From Methylicorpusculum sp. (GTDB lineage Bacteria > Pseudomonadota > Gammaproteobacteria > Methylococcales > Methylomonadaceae), in assembly GCF_030651835.1 (NCBI RefSeq), contig NZ_JAUSBX010000094.1, positions 20,109 to 84,108 of the forward strand: a DNA stretch of 64,000 nucleotides, written 5' to 3'. The notes under the pieces are model-generated. The model saw only the letters and a list, made by a program, of their open reading frames with translations, was not told the DNA's origin and searched no databases. Position numbers and translations under genes: made by a program. This document shows, in pieces, positions 47,326-57,039 of the stretch (position 1 is its first letter; each line of letters begins with the position of its first letter).

Positions 47326-48408
47326 TTATAGCCGTCCTTCAATTATCTCAACTCGCTGGGTTATGCCGCACAGTAAGGTGTATGGAATGGTATCGGCGCA
47401 CAAGGCTATCTCTTCCACAGCCAGTCCCTTGCCCCAGAGCGTGACCGGATCCCCTGGTTTTGCGTCAGGTTGATCGGCTAAATCAACGGTAATCATATCC
47501 ATTGAAACTCTGCCAATCAGCGGTACGCGCTGACCATTAACCAAAACCGGCGTTCCTGTTTTGGCATAGCGAGGATAACCGTCTCCGTAACCGATCGCCA
47601 CCACGCCCATCACTGTCGAGCGTTCGCACACCCAAGTGCCGCCATAACCGACGGTATCGCCTTTTAAAACGGGTTTTACCGCGATCAGTCTTGAGTGCAG
47701 TTCCATGATGGGTTTAAGCCCCAACTCTTCACCTGTTTTATCGGCAAAAGGTGAAACGCCGTACAGCATGACGCCAGGCCTGACCCAGTCGGCTAACGAA
47801 GCCTTCCAGCCGATGATACCCGCCGAATTGGCAACACTACGAGGCCCAGGCAAATCTACCAGTGTTTCGTTGAATCGACTGATTTGTGCCATTGTCATGC
47901 TATCTGACAAATCATCGGCATTAGCCAGGTGTGTCATGAAATTGAATGGCTGTTTGATCACCGGACATTGTAATAAGCGCTGATAGACCGTTTTAATTTC
48001 ATCCGGTTTAAAGCCCAACCGGTTCATGCCCGTATCCACTTTAATCCAGATGGCGATTTGCTCACGCGCCTGATTTTTTTCAAAAATGGCAATCTGCCCC
48101 AAAGAGTGTACAACGGCATCCAGATTGAACTGAATCAGGCTGTCCAACTCTTCTTCGCAGGTAAATCCCTCCAAAACCGCGATGCGTTGCTGAATGCCCG
48201 CCTGTCTCAACCGAATCCCTTCATGCACTCTGGCGACAGCAAAGCCATCCACAGGCTTGAGTGCTTGAGCAATGCGCAGCATGCCGTGACCATAAGCATT
48301 GGCTTTGATCACCGCCATGATTTTGGCATGCGGGGCAAATTGATGAACTTTCATAAGGTTATGTTCGACCGCATCAAGATTGATAATGGCATAAGCGGCT
48401 GGCGTCAT
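47326..48408 (-). CDS. alr: Alanine racemase
   Basis: The 360-residue PLP enzyme has Lys35 in AVIKANAYGHG (cofactor Schiff base), the WIKVDTGMNRLGF motif, and the second-domain catalytic Tyr in TVGYGGTW, with the RVSMDMITVDL segment. It interconverts L- and D-alanine for peptidoglycan. It follows dnaB after 15 nt; dnaB-alr is a common gene order in gammaproteobacteria. Confidence 0.95.
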   Translation of the reverse strand: MTPAAYAIINLDAVEHNLMKVHQFAPHAKIMAVIKANAYGHGMLRIAQALKPVDGFAVARVHEGIRLRQAGIQQRIAVLEGFTCEEELDSLIQFNLDAVVHSLGQIAIFEKNQAREQIAIWIKVDTGMNRLGFKPDEIKTVYQRLLQCPVIKQPFNFMTHLANADDLSDSMTMAQISRFNETLVDLPGPRSVANSAGIIGWKASLADWVRPGVMLYGVSPFADKTGEELGLKPIMELHSRLIAVKPVLKGDTVGYGGTWVCERSTVMGVVAIGYGDGYPRYAKTGTPVLVNGQRVPLIGRVSMDMITVDLADQPDAKPGDPVTLWGKGLAVEEIALCADTIPYTLLCGITQRVEIIEGRL

Positions 48409-48423
48409 AAAGAGATCAGAGAG

Positions 48424-49818
48424 TTATTCGTAGTCATTGTCACTGTAGCTGTGCCCTGCAAAATTTTCAAAGCGCGTGTACTGCCCCAAAAAGGTGAGCC
48501 TGACCGTTCCTATTGGACCGTTTCTTTGTTTGCCGATAATAATCTCGGCAACGCCTTTGTCGGGCGAGTCGGGGTTGTACACTTCGTCCCGGTAAACGAA
48601 AACGATGACGTCGGCATCCTGCTCGATACCGCCTGATTCTCGAAGATCCGACATGACCGGTCGTTTGTTGGGCCGTTGTTCCAGATTCCGGTTGAGCTGT
48701 GATAAGGCAATGACCGGCACGTTCAGTTCCTTGGCCAGGGCCTTGAGGCTTCGCGATATATCGGAAATTTGTTGCACGCGGTTTTCGCCGCTGGCAGGCG
48801 ATTGCATCAATTGCAGATAATCGAGCACGATAAGACCCAGCTGTCCGTGTTCACGCATCAAGCGCCGGGCTCTTGAACGCACTTCGGTCGGTGTCAGTGC
48901 GGGCGTATCATCGATAAACAATTTGGTTTCCGCCAGCAAATTGATTGCCGAGGTCAGACGCGGCCATTCATCATCATCCAGTTTACCCGTTCTGACCTTA
49001 TGCTGATCAATACGGCCTAAGGACGACATCATCCGCATGGCCAATGAGTCGCCCGGCATTTCCATACTGAAAACGGCAACCGGTTTATCCCCTTTGATCG
49101 CAACGTTTTCAGCCATGTTCATCGCAATGGTGGTTTTTCCCATCGACGGCCGCCCGGCTACGATAATCAGATCGGAGGGCTGCAATCCTGAGGTCATCTC
49201 ATCAAAATCGCTAAATCCCGTGCTGGCTCCGGTGATTGAGCCTTCCTGCTCGTAAAGCAGTTCAATTTTATCGACCGCTTGCGCCAATAATGACTTGATC
49301 GAGGTAAAACCACCTTGTCCGCGCTGGCGCTGCTCGGCGATATGAAACACCTGCCGTTCGGCATTCTCCAATAATTCAGCGGTATCCCGGCCTTCGGTAT
49401 TGAAAGCGGAGTTGGAAATATCGGTACCGACATGGATCAATTGACGGAGTATCGCTTTGTCCCTGACAATTTTGGCATATGCGACAATATTGGCAGCACT
49501 GGGCGTGTCTTTTGCCAGCGTTCCTAGATAAGCCAGTCCGCCGACCGTCGTCAACTCGCCGATCGCTGACAAAGATTCGGACAGTGTGATGACATCAAAA
49601 GGCTCCTGTTTTTCAGCAAGCCGCTCGATCGTCTTAAAAATCAGGCGATGGTCCTTGCGATAAAAATCACTTTCAACCACTTTGTCAGCAATGGAGTCCC
49701 AGGTCTGATTATCCAGCATCAAGCCGCCCAGTACTGATTGTTCGGCCTGTATAGAATGAGGCGAGACTTTCAGTGCCTCCATCTCATAATCACGATCGTA
49801 GGTATAGTCTTCAGACAT
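48424..49818 (-). CDS. dnaB: Replicative DNA helicase DnaB
   Basis: The 464-residue helicase has the N-terminal DnaB domain (PHSIQAEQSVLGGLMLD) and the RecA-like core with Walker A AGRPSMGKTTIAMNMA, LIVLDYLQLM (Walker B) and SDLRESGGIEQDADVIVFV. Length and motifs are normal, with no intein. It unwinds DNA at the replication fork. Confidence 0.97.
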   Translation of the reverse strand: MSEDYTYDRDYEMEALKVSPHSIQAEQSVLGGLMLDNQTWDSIADKVVESDFYRKDHRLIFKTIERLAEKQEPFDVITLSESLSAIGELTTVGGLAYLGTLAKDTPSAANIVAYAKIVRDKAILRQLIHVGTDISNSAFNTEGRDTAELLENAERQVFHIAEQRQRGQGGFTSIKSLLAQAVDKIELLYEQEGSITGASTGFSDFDEMTSGLQPSDLIIVAGRPSMGKTTIAMNMAENVAIKGDKPVAVFSMEMPGDSLAMRMMSSLGRIDQHKVRTGKLDDDEWPRLTSAINLLAETKLFIDDTPALTPTEVRSRARRLMREHGQLGLIVLDYLQLMQSPASGENRVQQISDISRSLKALAKELNVPVIALSQLNRNLEQRPNKRPVMSDLRESGGIEQDADVIVFVYRDEVYNPDSPDKGVAEIIIGKQRNGPIGTVRLTFLGQYTRFENFAGHSYSDNDYE

Positions 49819-49988
49819 TCAGATAAAGTATTGAAAAATTTTGCATTATAAACCCGGAAAAATCATTTGATCCACGAAAAACACTAAAAGAACGAAATGT
49901 TTCAACGAGATACCCATGATAGACAAGGTAACGCTTTATTTGGGGTTTACGCCGGATGCTGATAGATTGCAAAGAAAAATTACGATGA

Positions 49989-50585
49989 ATGAAGATGACC
50001 AAAAAAGTTACATCACCCAATCCCCAAGGTAAAGGTTTGTGTCCGGTCATCGACCGGTTAACCGATCTGCAGCAACACGTTAATGCTCCGCCCAAACCCA
50101 TTACCCAGATAGCGTCGGAATTGTTTACCTCGCTTTTCATTCTGGAAAGCCGGATACGCTTCAAACCGGTGCTGGACAGGAAATATTGGCTTTATAGAAA
50201 AGGTGATGACTACCACCTGTCATTGATTGGCCCGACGGAATGGCATCCATCGCTTTCCGGCCATTATATTGGCGAATGCAGGCTTCACCCTGACTTAACT
50301 TGGTCGCTGGCATTGTCGGAAGAAACACAAAATAATCGTTTATTGATGGAAGAGATACAATTTCGCCGTCAGGCATTCGATAAAAAACTCAAATCCGCCG
50401 AACAACTCAATGACGCACTACCCGTTTTTGTTAACGATTTTTCCTATCACTCCAGAGTCCTGGCGTCTGCATTAGCTTTTTCGCTGGCATCGTCAATGAG
50501 ACAAACCGATATTCTGGGTCTCAGCTTTGCTCAGGCTCTCAATTTAGAATGCGGCCTGATCTCTATGACTCAGGATGACGCTTAA
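49989..50585 (+). CDS. DUF2452 family protein
   Basis: The 198-residue soluble protein starts with the characteristic NPQGKG segment (TSPNPQGKGLCPVIDRL) and contains YWLYRKGDDYHLSLIGPTEW. This matches the uncharacterised DUF2452 family. No catalytic motif is evident. It is divergent from dnaB, with 170 bp between. Function unknown. Confidence 0.75.
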   Translation: MKMTKKVTSPNPQGKGLCPVIDRLTDLQQHVNAPPKPITQIASELFTSLFILESRIRFKPVLDRKYWLYRKGDDYHLSLIGPTEWHPSLSGHYIGECRLHPDLTWSLALSEETQNNRLLMEEIQFRRQAFDKKLKSAEQLNDALPVFVNDFSYHSRVLASALAFSLASSMRQTDILGLSFAQALNLECGLISMTQDDA

Positions 50586-50645
50586 CCGGCACTGTGCCTG
50601 ACGCTGCATGCCTGAGAACCCAGAGCATCGGATAACTCAAAAAAG

Positions 50646-50849
50646 TTACTTGAAGTTTCTGACGAACACTTTAATGAACGCCTTAACGGGGACAGGATTT
50701 CCCAAAAGCTGATCGTAAAGCAGTTTGATATGATCAAAGCTTAAAAAGGCATAAACGCCATAACCTTTGGTACTAAAAAACTCCGCATTCAGCGATTCTA
50801 TGAAATCTGACCACTCTACCTGGAATGATGTTAATGGTTGCTGGCTCAT
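50646..50849 (-). CDS. Small conserved-looking hypothetical protein
   Basis: A 67-residue frame with a good ribosome-binding site (AGGAG, eight bases before ATG). The product is soluble and amphipathic (WSDFIESLNAEF, FDHIKLLYDQLLG), with a basic C-terminus. No family is recognised. The RBS and codon character support it as real. Confidence 0.5.
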   Translation of the reverse strand: MSQQPLTSFQVEWSDFIESLNAEFFSTKGYGVYAFLSFDHIKLLYDQLLGNPVPVKAFIKVFVRNFK

Positions 50850-51344
50850 GTTAGGTACTCCTCATTAGTTCTTGACTCGCATTTAACTAAGCATTATATG
50901 CGCCAAGAACAACTTCTCCCTTTACAACAATGCCGTTAAATTAAGTGGATTTTGATAGGGACCGGGAAGTATTATCTCCTTGCCCTCCGAACCTTGCCTT
51001 CAGTACTCCCGCACTCGGCTCTCCAGTCGATAATTTGCTCATCGGGATTGACATGCCAGCGCATGAGCTTCTTTCAGGATGAAAAGCCCATAGTCAATTC
51101 GCATTGATCAATGTAGGTTAAGCGAGTAGCCAAAAAATTGAAGTAAAGAAGCTATTCCTACCCTATCCTCAGATGCCTGATATGAATGGCGGCCATCTTT
51201 GACGCATCAAGCCTGTTTTAACGGAAAACAAAAAGCATCTACTTTGTCCCCCATAGAACTCTTGTTTTTTCCTATACCTGCTCCTACCATCTCCCTATAA
51301 TGCGCTTTAGATTAATCATAAGCAGTCGGGAGGTCGTTACGCGC
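50850..51344. other. Intergenic region without recognisable gene
   Basis: About 495 bp between the small minus-strand gene and the LysM-FecR gene. No promoter, repeat or coding signal could be supported. An in-frame ATG at 51300 exists but lacks a ribosome-binding site. Confidence 0.5.
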
Positions 51345-53000
51345 ATGAGGCAGTTTCGCCACACTCATTCTTTTGTTCATCTGCCTATGGCTTTTATCCT
51401 TGGCTTCGAACTTCTGTTTTTTCGCCCTGCTTATGCACAAGAATGGCTTTATGAAGTGGAGCCCGGAGACACCATCTGGAACATCACTCAACGGCACTTA
51501 ACATCGCTAAGCCTTTGGTCAAAATTGCAAGCCATCAATCAAGTCTCCGACCCTTTTCATCTTCCTCCGGGAGGTCAATTACGCATTCCGGTAGCCTGGC
51601 TAAGAAAAGAACCTTTTCTCGCGAGAGTGCAGAGCCTGCAAGGCGAAGTCGAAGTATTGGAGGAAGGCAAAGAACCTGGACGACGATTGTCTGAAGGCGA
51701 TTGGCTGATGATTGGGGACACAGTGCGAACCAAATCTGACACCAACGTCACCTTGGAATTTGTCGATGGATCTCAGGTACTGCTTCAATCCGACAGTCTG
51801 TTAAATATAAAATCCGTCGGTGTATTCGGCTCTACGGGAATGACTGACACGCGATTACACCTGGAAAAAGGTCGACTGGAAACGCTGGTTGCGCCAAAAA
51901 AGGGGGCGGCAACACGATTTGAGATATCAACACCGGCGGCAGTGACCTCTGTTAGAGGAACCGACTATCGCGTCAGCGCCGAAGAAGCACAAGCTGAATC
52001 ACGCACCGAAGTGCTAAAAGGCAGCGTCGAGGTCAACAATGCAAAAGTCAGTCAAACCGTTGCTGCGGGCTTTGGAACCGTGTCAGTAGCGAACGGAACG
52101 CCGCTTCCGCCGGTAAAATTGCTGGAGGCGCCCGATGTTTCGGCGCTACAGGATGAATTCGACCGCGTACCCATGATGCTTAGTCTTCCCGAGCAGCCTG
52201 ATACCCGGGGCTACCGCCTGCAAATCGCGCCCTCCGCGTCTTTTTCGCAACTTTTATTTGATCGGCATTACGCGACGACAGGCCCTCTTCGCGGTCCGGA
52301 TTTACCTGACGGCGACTATACGCTTCGCGTTCGCGGCATAGACGAATACGGTCTGGAAGGACAGAATGCCGAAAAACATTTTATACTCAACGCCCGTCCG
52401 GAAGCGCCATTTCCTATCCAGCCCAAAGCCGGTGCGGGTATCGCCGAAGAAGCACCCGGCTTTGCCTGGTCTCAGATAGAAACCATAAAGCGCTACCACT
52501 TTCAAATTGCCCGGGATGCTAAATTTAGCGAGCTTCTGCTGGACAAGCCGGGGCTTGAGGAATTTCAACTGGCAATCGCGATGAAACTCCCCTTGGGCAC
52601 TTATTATTGGCGGGTAGCCTCGATTGATGATAAAGAAGGAAGAGGCCCGTTCAGCGATCCACAGGAATTTAGACGCGTCCCTCCTGCTCCCGAAGCAGAG
52701 GAACCTGAGATAGACGGCGATACGATGGAAATCCGTTGGCGCGCGGGAACGTCCGGACAAAAATATCAACTGCAAATGGCCGAAGATAAGGAATTCACCC
52801 AGCCCACTGTTGATAGCGTTACCGATGAACCCAAGCTGCTGATCGCTACACCGTCAGCAGGCACCTATTTCATTCGGATCAGAACTCTCGATCCGGACGG
52901 ATTTGAAGGCCCATTCGGTAGCCCGCAAAAAATAGAAGTGCCAAGATCGCTTTATTGGTGGCTGTTAATGCTGCCCTTATTAGCACTGATCGCAATTTAG
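51345..53000 (+). CDS. LysM-FecR domain exported protein
   Basis: Start chosen at ATG 51345, preceded by GGGAGG and giving a signal peptide ending RPAYA-QEW. The roughly 551-residue product has a LysM domain (WLYEVEPGDTIWNITQ, LRIP), a FecR-like domain (VEVLEEGKEPGRRL, STPAAVTSVRGTDYRV), then three fibronectin-type-like units with FQIARDAKFSELL-type repeats (also LQIAPSASFSQLL and LQMAEDKEFTQPT), and a C-terminal membrane helix (YWWLLMLPLLALIAI). It probably senses or binds in the periplasm. It ends 9 nt before the CHASE2 gene and forms a pair with it. Confidence 0.85.
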   Translation: MRQFRHTHSFVHLPMAFILGFELLFFRPAYAQEWLYEVEPGDTIWNITQRHLTSLSLWSKLQAINQVSDPFHLPPGGQLRIPVAWLRKEPFLARVQSLQGEVEVLEEGKEPGRRLSEGDWLMIGDTVRTKSDTNVTLEFVDGSQVLLQSDSLLNIKSVGVFGSTGMTDTRLHLEKGRLETLVAPKKGAATRFEISTPAAVTSVRGTDYRVSAEEAQAESRTEVLKGSVEVNNAKVSQTVAAGFGTVSVANGTPLPPVKLLEAPDVSALQDEFDRVPMMLSLPEQPDTRGYRLQIAPSASFSQLLFDRHYATTGPLRGPDLPDGDYTLRVRGIDEYGLEGQNAEKHFILNARPEAPFPIQPKAGAGIAEEAPGFAWSQIETIKRYHFQIARDAKFSELLLDKPGLEEFQLAIAMKLPLGTYYWRVASIDDKEGRGPFSDPQEFRRVPPAPEAEEPEIDGDTMEIRWRAGTSGQKYQLQMAEDKEFTQPTVDSVTDEPKLLIATPSAGTYFIRIRTLDPDGFEGPFGSPQKIEVPRSLYWWLLMLPLLALIAI

Positions 53001-53009
53001 GGTGGCATA

Positions 53010-55241
53010 GTGGAACGACTGGCGCGCTTATTCCGCTTTCCAGGTTTAGGGCTGGCGCTAAGCCTTTCCCTGTTAGCCGTTCTCCTCTTGAATACTGGGG
53101 CGCTCAGCCGGATCGACAACTTAATCTACGACAGCCTGCTCAGAATCTGGCCGCGGTCCGCGAGTTCAGAGATTGTGCTTATTGAAATTGACGAACACAG
53201 CTTATATAGACTTGGGCGTTGGCCCTGGTCAAGGCGCATCCATGCCGACTTGATCAATGCGCTGGGTCAGCAGGGTCCAGCTGCGATAGGCCTGGATATC
53301 ATTTTTGCAGAACCTGACGTTGTTGATCCGGAAGCGGACACGCTTTTAGCACAGGCAATTGACAACAATGGCCATGTCATTCTGCCGGTATTACCGGAGG
53401 CTGCAGACATTCGCTCAGGAGGAGTGACTGTAACCCTGCCCCTTCCTCAGCTTGCCATTGCCGCAGCCGGACTGGGCCACGTTGATGTTGAACTCGACAA
53501 GGACGGCCTGGTTCGCAGCGCCTATCTGGAGGCGGGTTACGGCAAGCAAAAATGGCGATCATTTGCGTCCGTCTTGTTAAGCACAGGACGTAAAGACAGC
53601 ACACTGTCATCGGAAGGAGAAAGCCGCCCGCAATCAGGATATCCTGGGCCGGGCATTTGGTGGCGTAATCAACGAATTCTGGTCCCCTTTGCAACTGAAA
53701 CGGGATTTCAAAGACTCCCTTATGTCGATGCCTTGCAAGGCAAAATGGGTGGCGTAGACCTGCACGGCAAATTTGTGCTGGTTGGCGCTTCAGCAGCGGG
53801 CTTGGCGCCCCGCTTCCCGTCGCCCTTATCAGGCGAATCCAAACCGATGAGTGGCTTGGAGTTTCATGCGCAGATACTCAATGCCGGTCTTCAAGGCTTC
53901 CATCTCACGCGCATAAACTCCGCTATTGAAAACTTCCTGACGCTGATCTTAGTGTTCGCGGCTTTGATCATCGGCCGATTTTTGTTTCCGAACCGGCCAT
54001 TCTTAATGTCATTTGCAGGCATAAGCCTGTCCGGCGCAATCAGCCTTATCCTGCTGTTCACATCAGAAATCTGGTATAGCCCCACTCCGGTAGTGTTTGC
54101 TCTGGCCCTGAGTTACCCTCTTCTGAACTGGCGGAGGCTGGAACACATCGGCCGCATCTTGTTGTCGGAGCAACGACGCAACGCAGCAACGCTGAATGCC
54201 ATGAGTGATGCGGTCATCATTACTGACCTATTAGGTTGCGTCGAATATCTGAATCCAAACGCCGAACTATTGACCGGATTCAGCCTGCAGGAAGCCAAAG
54301 ACAACAGTATTGATGTTGTCTTGGCATGTTTGGATATGGATCAATTAAATATCCGGAATCCCTCGCAATTGCTGAATCCCGGCAGCCAATCTTTTGACCC
54401 CTGTATTCTGACCACACCTAATGGCGATGAATACACCATCCGACTGTCCAGCAACCGGATTCAGACATCTGAGAACGAACCCGAGCGGATCATGATCGTG
54501 CTAAGCGATATCACGGAAACGCTAAAAATTGGCCGCCGCTGGCAATATCTGGCTACGCACGATAAATTAACAGGACTGCCAAATCGCGCCATGATGGAAG
54601 AGCTCATTGAGCAAAGCTTGGCTAAAGGCAAACAGGTTGATTCACATTTCGCTATTTGCTTGATCGATCTTGACGGATTTAAGTCCGCCAATAACGCGTT
54701 AGGTCAATCCGCCGGCGACTTTTTGCTCAAAGAAGTTGCCAGGCGTCTTAAAATCAACACTCGCAATGGCGATACCGTAGCCCGCTGGGGTGGTGATGTG
54801 TTCATAATCTTTTTCGATAGAGTCCCCAACCGGGAAATGATTGCGACACTCACCAAAAAAATCCTGGCCACGCTTGGTCAGCCTTACCCTTATCTTCAAG
54901 AAACGTTTACCGTAACGCCCAGCATCGGTATCAGCCTGTTCCCCGACGATGGTAAAACAGCTGAGCACTTGTTGAACAAAGCCAATGCCGCCATGTATTC
55001 CGTCAAAAAAAGCGGCAGCAACGATTTTTGCTTTTATTCGTCTCAACACATGAGTACCGATGAAGAGCATGTTATGGAACTGTCCAGCGAGGATTTAGTT
55101 TATAGCCTCTCGGTTGAAGACAAAGCAAAACTGGATGCCATCCGTCTTAAAACCGAGCAACTCAAATCCACGATCAAAAAAGCCCAGCCTCAGGACCCAT
55201 TGAAAGGCTTGCTCTCAACATTATTTAAAAAACCCAAGTAG
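53010..55241 (+). CDS. CHASE2-PAS-degenerate GGDEF protein
   Basis: GTG start at 53010, with AGGGTGG just before. The 743-residue protein has an N-terminal membrane helix, a periplasmic CHASE2 domain (about 35-290; LIEIDEHSLYRLGRWPWSR, AIGLDIIFAEPD), three membrane helices (about 305-370), a PAS domain (about 390-500) and a GGDEF domain (about 515-670). The signature reads ARWGGDVFIIF, with Glu replaced by Val, while the I-site RNGD five residues upstream is kept. It is therefore more likely a c-di-GMP receptor or a dead cyclase than an active enzyme. It partners the LysM-FecR gene. Confidence 0.9.
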   Translation: MERLARLFRFPGLGLALSLSLLAVLLLNTGALSRIDNLIYDSLLRIWPRSASSEIVLIEIDEHSLYRLGRWPWSRRIHADLINALGQQGPAAIGLDIIFAEPDVVDPEADTLLAQAIDNNGHVILPVLPEAADIRSGGVTVTLPLPQLAIAAAGLGHVDVELDKDGLVRSAYLEAGYGKQKWRSFASVLLSTGRKDSTLSSEGESRPQSGYPGPGIWWRNQRILVPFATETGFQRLPYVDALQGKMGGVDLHGKFVLVGASAAGLAPRFPSPLSGESKPMSGLEFHAQILNAGLQGFHLTRINSAIENFLTLILVFAALIIGRFLFPNRPFLMSFAGISLSGAISLILLFTSEIWYSPTPVVFALALSYPLLNWRRLEHIGRILLSEQRRNAATLNAMSDAVIITDLLGCVEYLNPNAELLTGFSLQEAKDNSIDVVLACLDMDQLNIRNPSQLLNPGSQSFDPCILTTPNGDEYTIRLSSNRIQTSENEPERIMIVLSDITETLKIGRRWQYLATHDKLTGLPNRAMMEELIEQSLAKGKQVDSHFAICLIDLDGFKSANNALGQSAGDFLLKEVARRLKINTRNGDTVARWGGDVFIIFFDRVPNREMIATLTKKILATLGQPYPYLQETFTVTPSIGISLFPDDGKTAEHLLNKANAAMYSVKKSGSNDFCFYSSQHMSTDEEHVMELSSEDLVYSLSVEDKAKLDAIRLKTEQLKSTIKKAQPQDPLKGLLSTLFKKPK

Positions 55242-55288
55242 CGCTCATCAATCCTGTCCGATTGCTGAAATAGCCGGCTTCATTTTGC

Positions 55289-55990
55289 TCATTCACCATC
55301 AAAAAATACGTCAGCGTCTTTGCTCTCACTGACAGAAGTAGCAGCGCCACACTGCCAGCAATACTTTTGATCTGATGCCAGCGACGCACCACATTGACCG
55401 CAGGTCAGTGGTTCAACTGTTTTTTCTCCACACTGACTGCAAAACTTTGCTGATTTTGGCATTCGGTGACCGCATGACGGACATGGTCTGGAAGTAACCG
55501 CCAATACTTTCGCCAACGGATTGCGAAACCTTTGTACTGCCTCAAGTAAATAGGGAGCGGATTGGTAAGCCTTGAGGATCAGCCACGCGCTGGCGGCTAA
55601 AATCAGCAGGATGGCCGAGGCAAAAAAGATCTTTTTACCGGTCACGGCAACAAACGGCGCTATCACTTGCCATAGCAATGCCTGAGCGAAAATGACAATC
55701 ACTAAAATGGTTAACGGCTTGCCTATACTGCGAACAAACGACCGGACTTTGCCGTCTTCAGCAATCGCGGCTAGCGCATGTTCAGTAAACCGATAAAACA
55801 GGATCAAGGCCGTCATTTTTGTTGCAAACACAACGCAATCAGCCGCCACCAGTTTATGGGCGAATTTAATTTCAGTCATGACGGGTAACAGACTGATTAA
55901 CAATCCAACCGGCAATACGATCAAAATGGTAATCAGATATTGCGCCGCCCGGCGGCAATCCGTACCTGTTTTATATGTGACTGTATTCAT
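55289..55990 (-). CDS. Membrane protein with double zinc ribbon
   Basis: The 233-residue protein has about four hydrophobic helices (residues 17-38, 46-66, 88-108, 120-140), then two zinc-ribbon units: CPSCG...CSQCG and CGQCG...CWQCG (eight Cys in CxxC pairs), and an acidic tail. Such ribbon-membrane proteins are widespread and mostly of unknown function; the ribbons probably bind zinc and another protein. It is convergent with the CHASE2 gene. Confidence 0.75.
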   Translation of the reverse strand: MNTVTYKTGTDCRRAAQYLITILIVLPVGLLISLLPVMTEIKFAHKLVAADCVVFATKMTALILFYRFTEHALAAIAEDGKVRSFVRSIGKPLTILVIVIFAQALLWQVIAPFVAVTGKKIFFASAILLILAASAWLILKAYQSAPYLLEAVQRFRNPLAKVLAVTSRPCPSCGHRMPKSAKFCSQCGEKTVEPLTCGQCGASLASDQKYCWQCGAATSVSESKDADVFFDGE

Positions 55991-56233
55991 AGCAGCACCT
56001 CCGCGTTGAAAGAAAATTAACCACTCGTGCTTTTATTGAACTTGTTAATTGTATCCGCGTTTATTTATAGGCCTAAAAATACCATTAAACAACACACCCT
56101 TATGTATGGCAGCGAACAGACAAGTATTCAAATCTCCGATAGTGTGTAAAAAATTATTCTGTTTTTTACAAAAACTTACGACCGATAAAAGATTGATTCT
56201 TTCAACGTAACTACTCGCCCGCTTGAAATAGAA
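55991..56233. other. Intergenic region upstream of MITE-like element
   Basis: AT-rich leader region of the zinc-ribbon gene. No gene or clear regulatory site is seen; short frames lack ribosome-binding sites. Confidence 0.4.
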
Positions 56234-56330
56234 GGTGTAGGTGATTGATTGAAAAGGCTTCTGCAACAGGGATGTTGCAGAGAGCTACAAGGAAGTATTC
56301 ATGCGTCCTTTGAAATCAAGCACCTACACC
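56234..56330. mobile_element. MITE-like nested palindrome, 97 bp
   Basis: The ends 56234-56257 and 56307-56330 form a 24-bp inverted repeat with three mismatches (GGTGTAGGTG at the outer end). Inside is the perfect palindrome CTGCAACAGGGATGTTGCAG (56261-56280), related to the GCAGCAGGGATGCTGC core of the element at 1113-1273. It has no coding capacity. Confidence 0.65.
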
Positions 56331-56385
56331 CAATAAAGTAGGAAGGGGTGAGCAGATACCTTTCAACAATAAAGGAGTGTTATTT

Positions 56386-56820
56386 ATGAAGCCATTAAAC
56401 TACGCGCTGATTATCCCCTGCTTACTTTTTAGTCTGTCTGCGTTTGCAGAGGAATCACCACTCAAACCCGAAACACAGGGCGACGTCACTTTCATCAGTG
56501 GCGGCATTGGCGAAACCGAACGTGAAGCCCTGCAATCCATGAAAGCTGATTACAATTTGAACCTGTTGTTTGCTTACAAAGGTTCCGGCCAATTTATGTC
56601 TGATGTCAATGTGCGTATCGCTGATGCAAAAGGTAATGTACTGGTCGAAACCTTTGCTGAAGGACCTTATCTATTTGCTAATCTAAAACCGGGTAACTAC
56701 CTGATAAGCGCAGTAAAAGACGGCAATGAGATTCGCCAAAAAGCCAAAATTGGCGGCAGTAAGACAACTTCGCTATCATTTTACTGGCCTCTTCAGGCCG
56801 GCAGTTCAGGAAATCCATGA
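56386..56820 (+). CDS. Small exported carboxypeptidase-regulatory-like protein
   Basis: Start at ATG 56386 with AAAGGAG nine bases upstream. A signal peptide (residues 1-21, ending AFAEE) precedes a single beta-sandwich of the carboxypeptidase-regulatory-like kind (VNVRIADAKGNVLVETFA, GPYLFANLKPGNYLISA). About 123 mature residues. Such proteins are periplasmic; function unknown. Confidence 0.7.
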   Translation: MKPLNYALIIPCLLFSLSAFAEESPLKPETQGDVTFISGGIGETEREALQSMKADYNLNLLFAYKGSGQFMSDVNVRIADAKGNVLVETFAEGPYLFANLKPGNYLISAVKDGNEIRQKAKIGGSKTTSLSFYWPLQAGSSGNP

Positions 56821-56934
56821 TTTGGAGGTAACTACCTCTCTTTTGTCAGATTTAATCAAACGCCGCCATGCCCGCCGAGAAACAGGCATCCAAAGCCATG
56901 GAGGGCCGGCTTCGTTTCATCCATGAGGCCTGGT

Positions 56935-56955
56935 TTCCGGCAATCCCTGCCGGAA
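56935..56955. repeat. Palindromic repeat unit (second copy)
   Basis: TTCCGGCA-ATCCC-TGCCGGAA, identical over 21 bases to 7835-7855. Nearby CCATGGAGGG (56898-56907) resembles the CCATGGATGG interior of the 7726-7888 element, so this is probably a remnant of that family. Confidence 0.7.
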
Positions 56956-57039
56956 TGACGAGCACCTTTGAGAAATAGCCTGTATGTTTTCAATAAGGTG
57001 TATGGATCAGTTATCCGTCTGAAAGCTCAAACAACCTCG

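Noticed and set aside
50850..51344. Longer N-terminus of the LysM-FecR gene from ATG 51300
   Set aside because: No ribosome-binding site before 51300, and the extension would spoil the signal peptide that begins at 51345.
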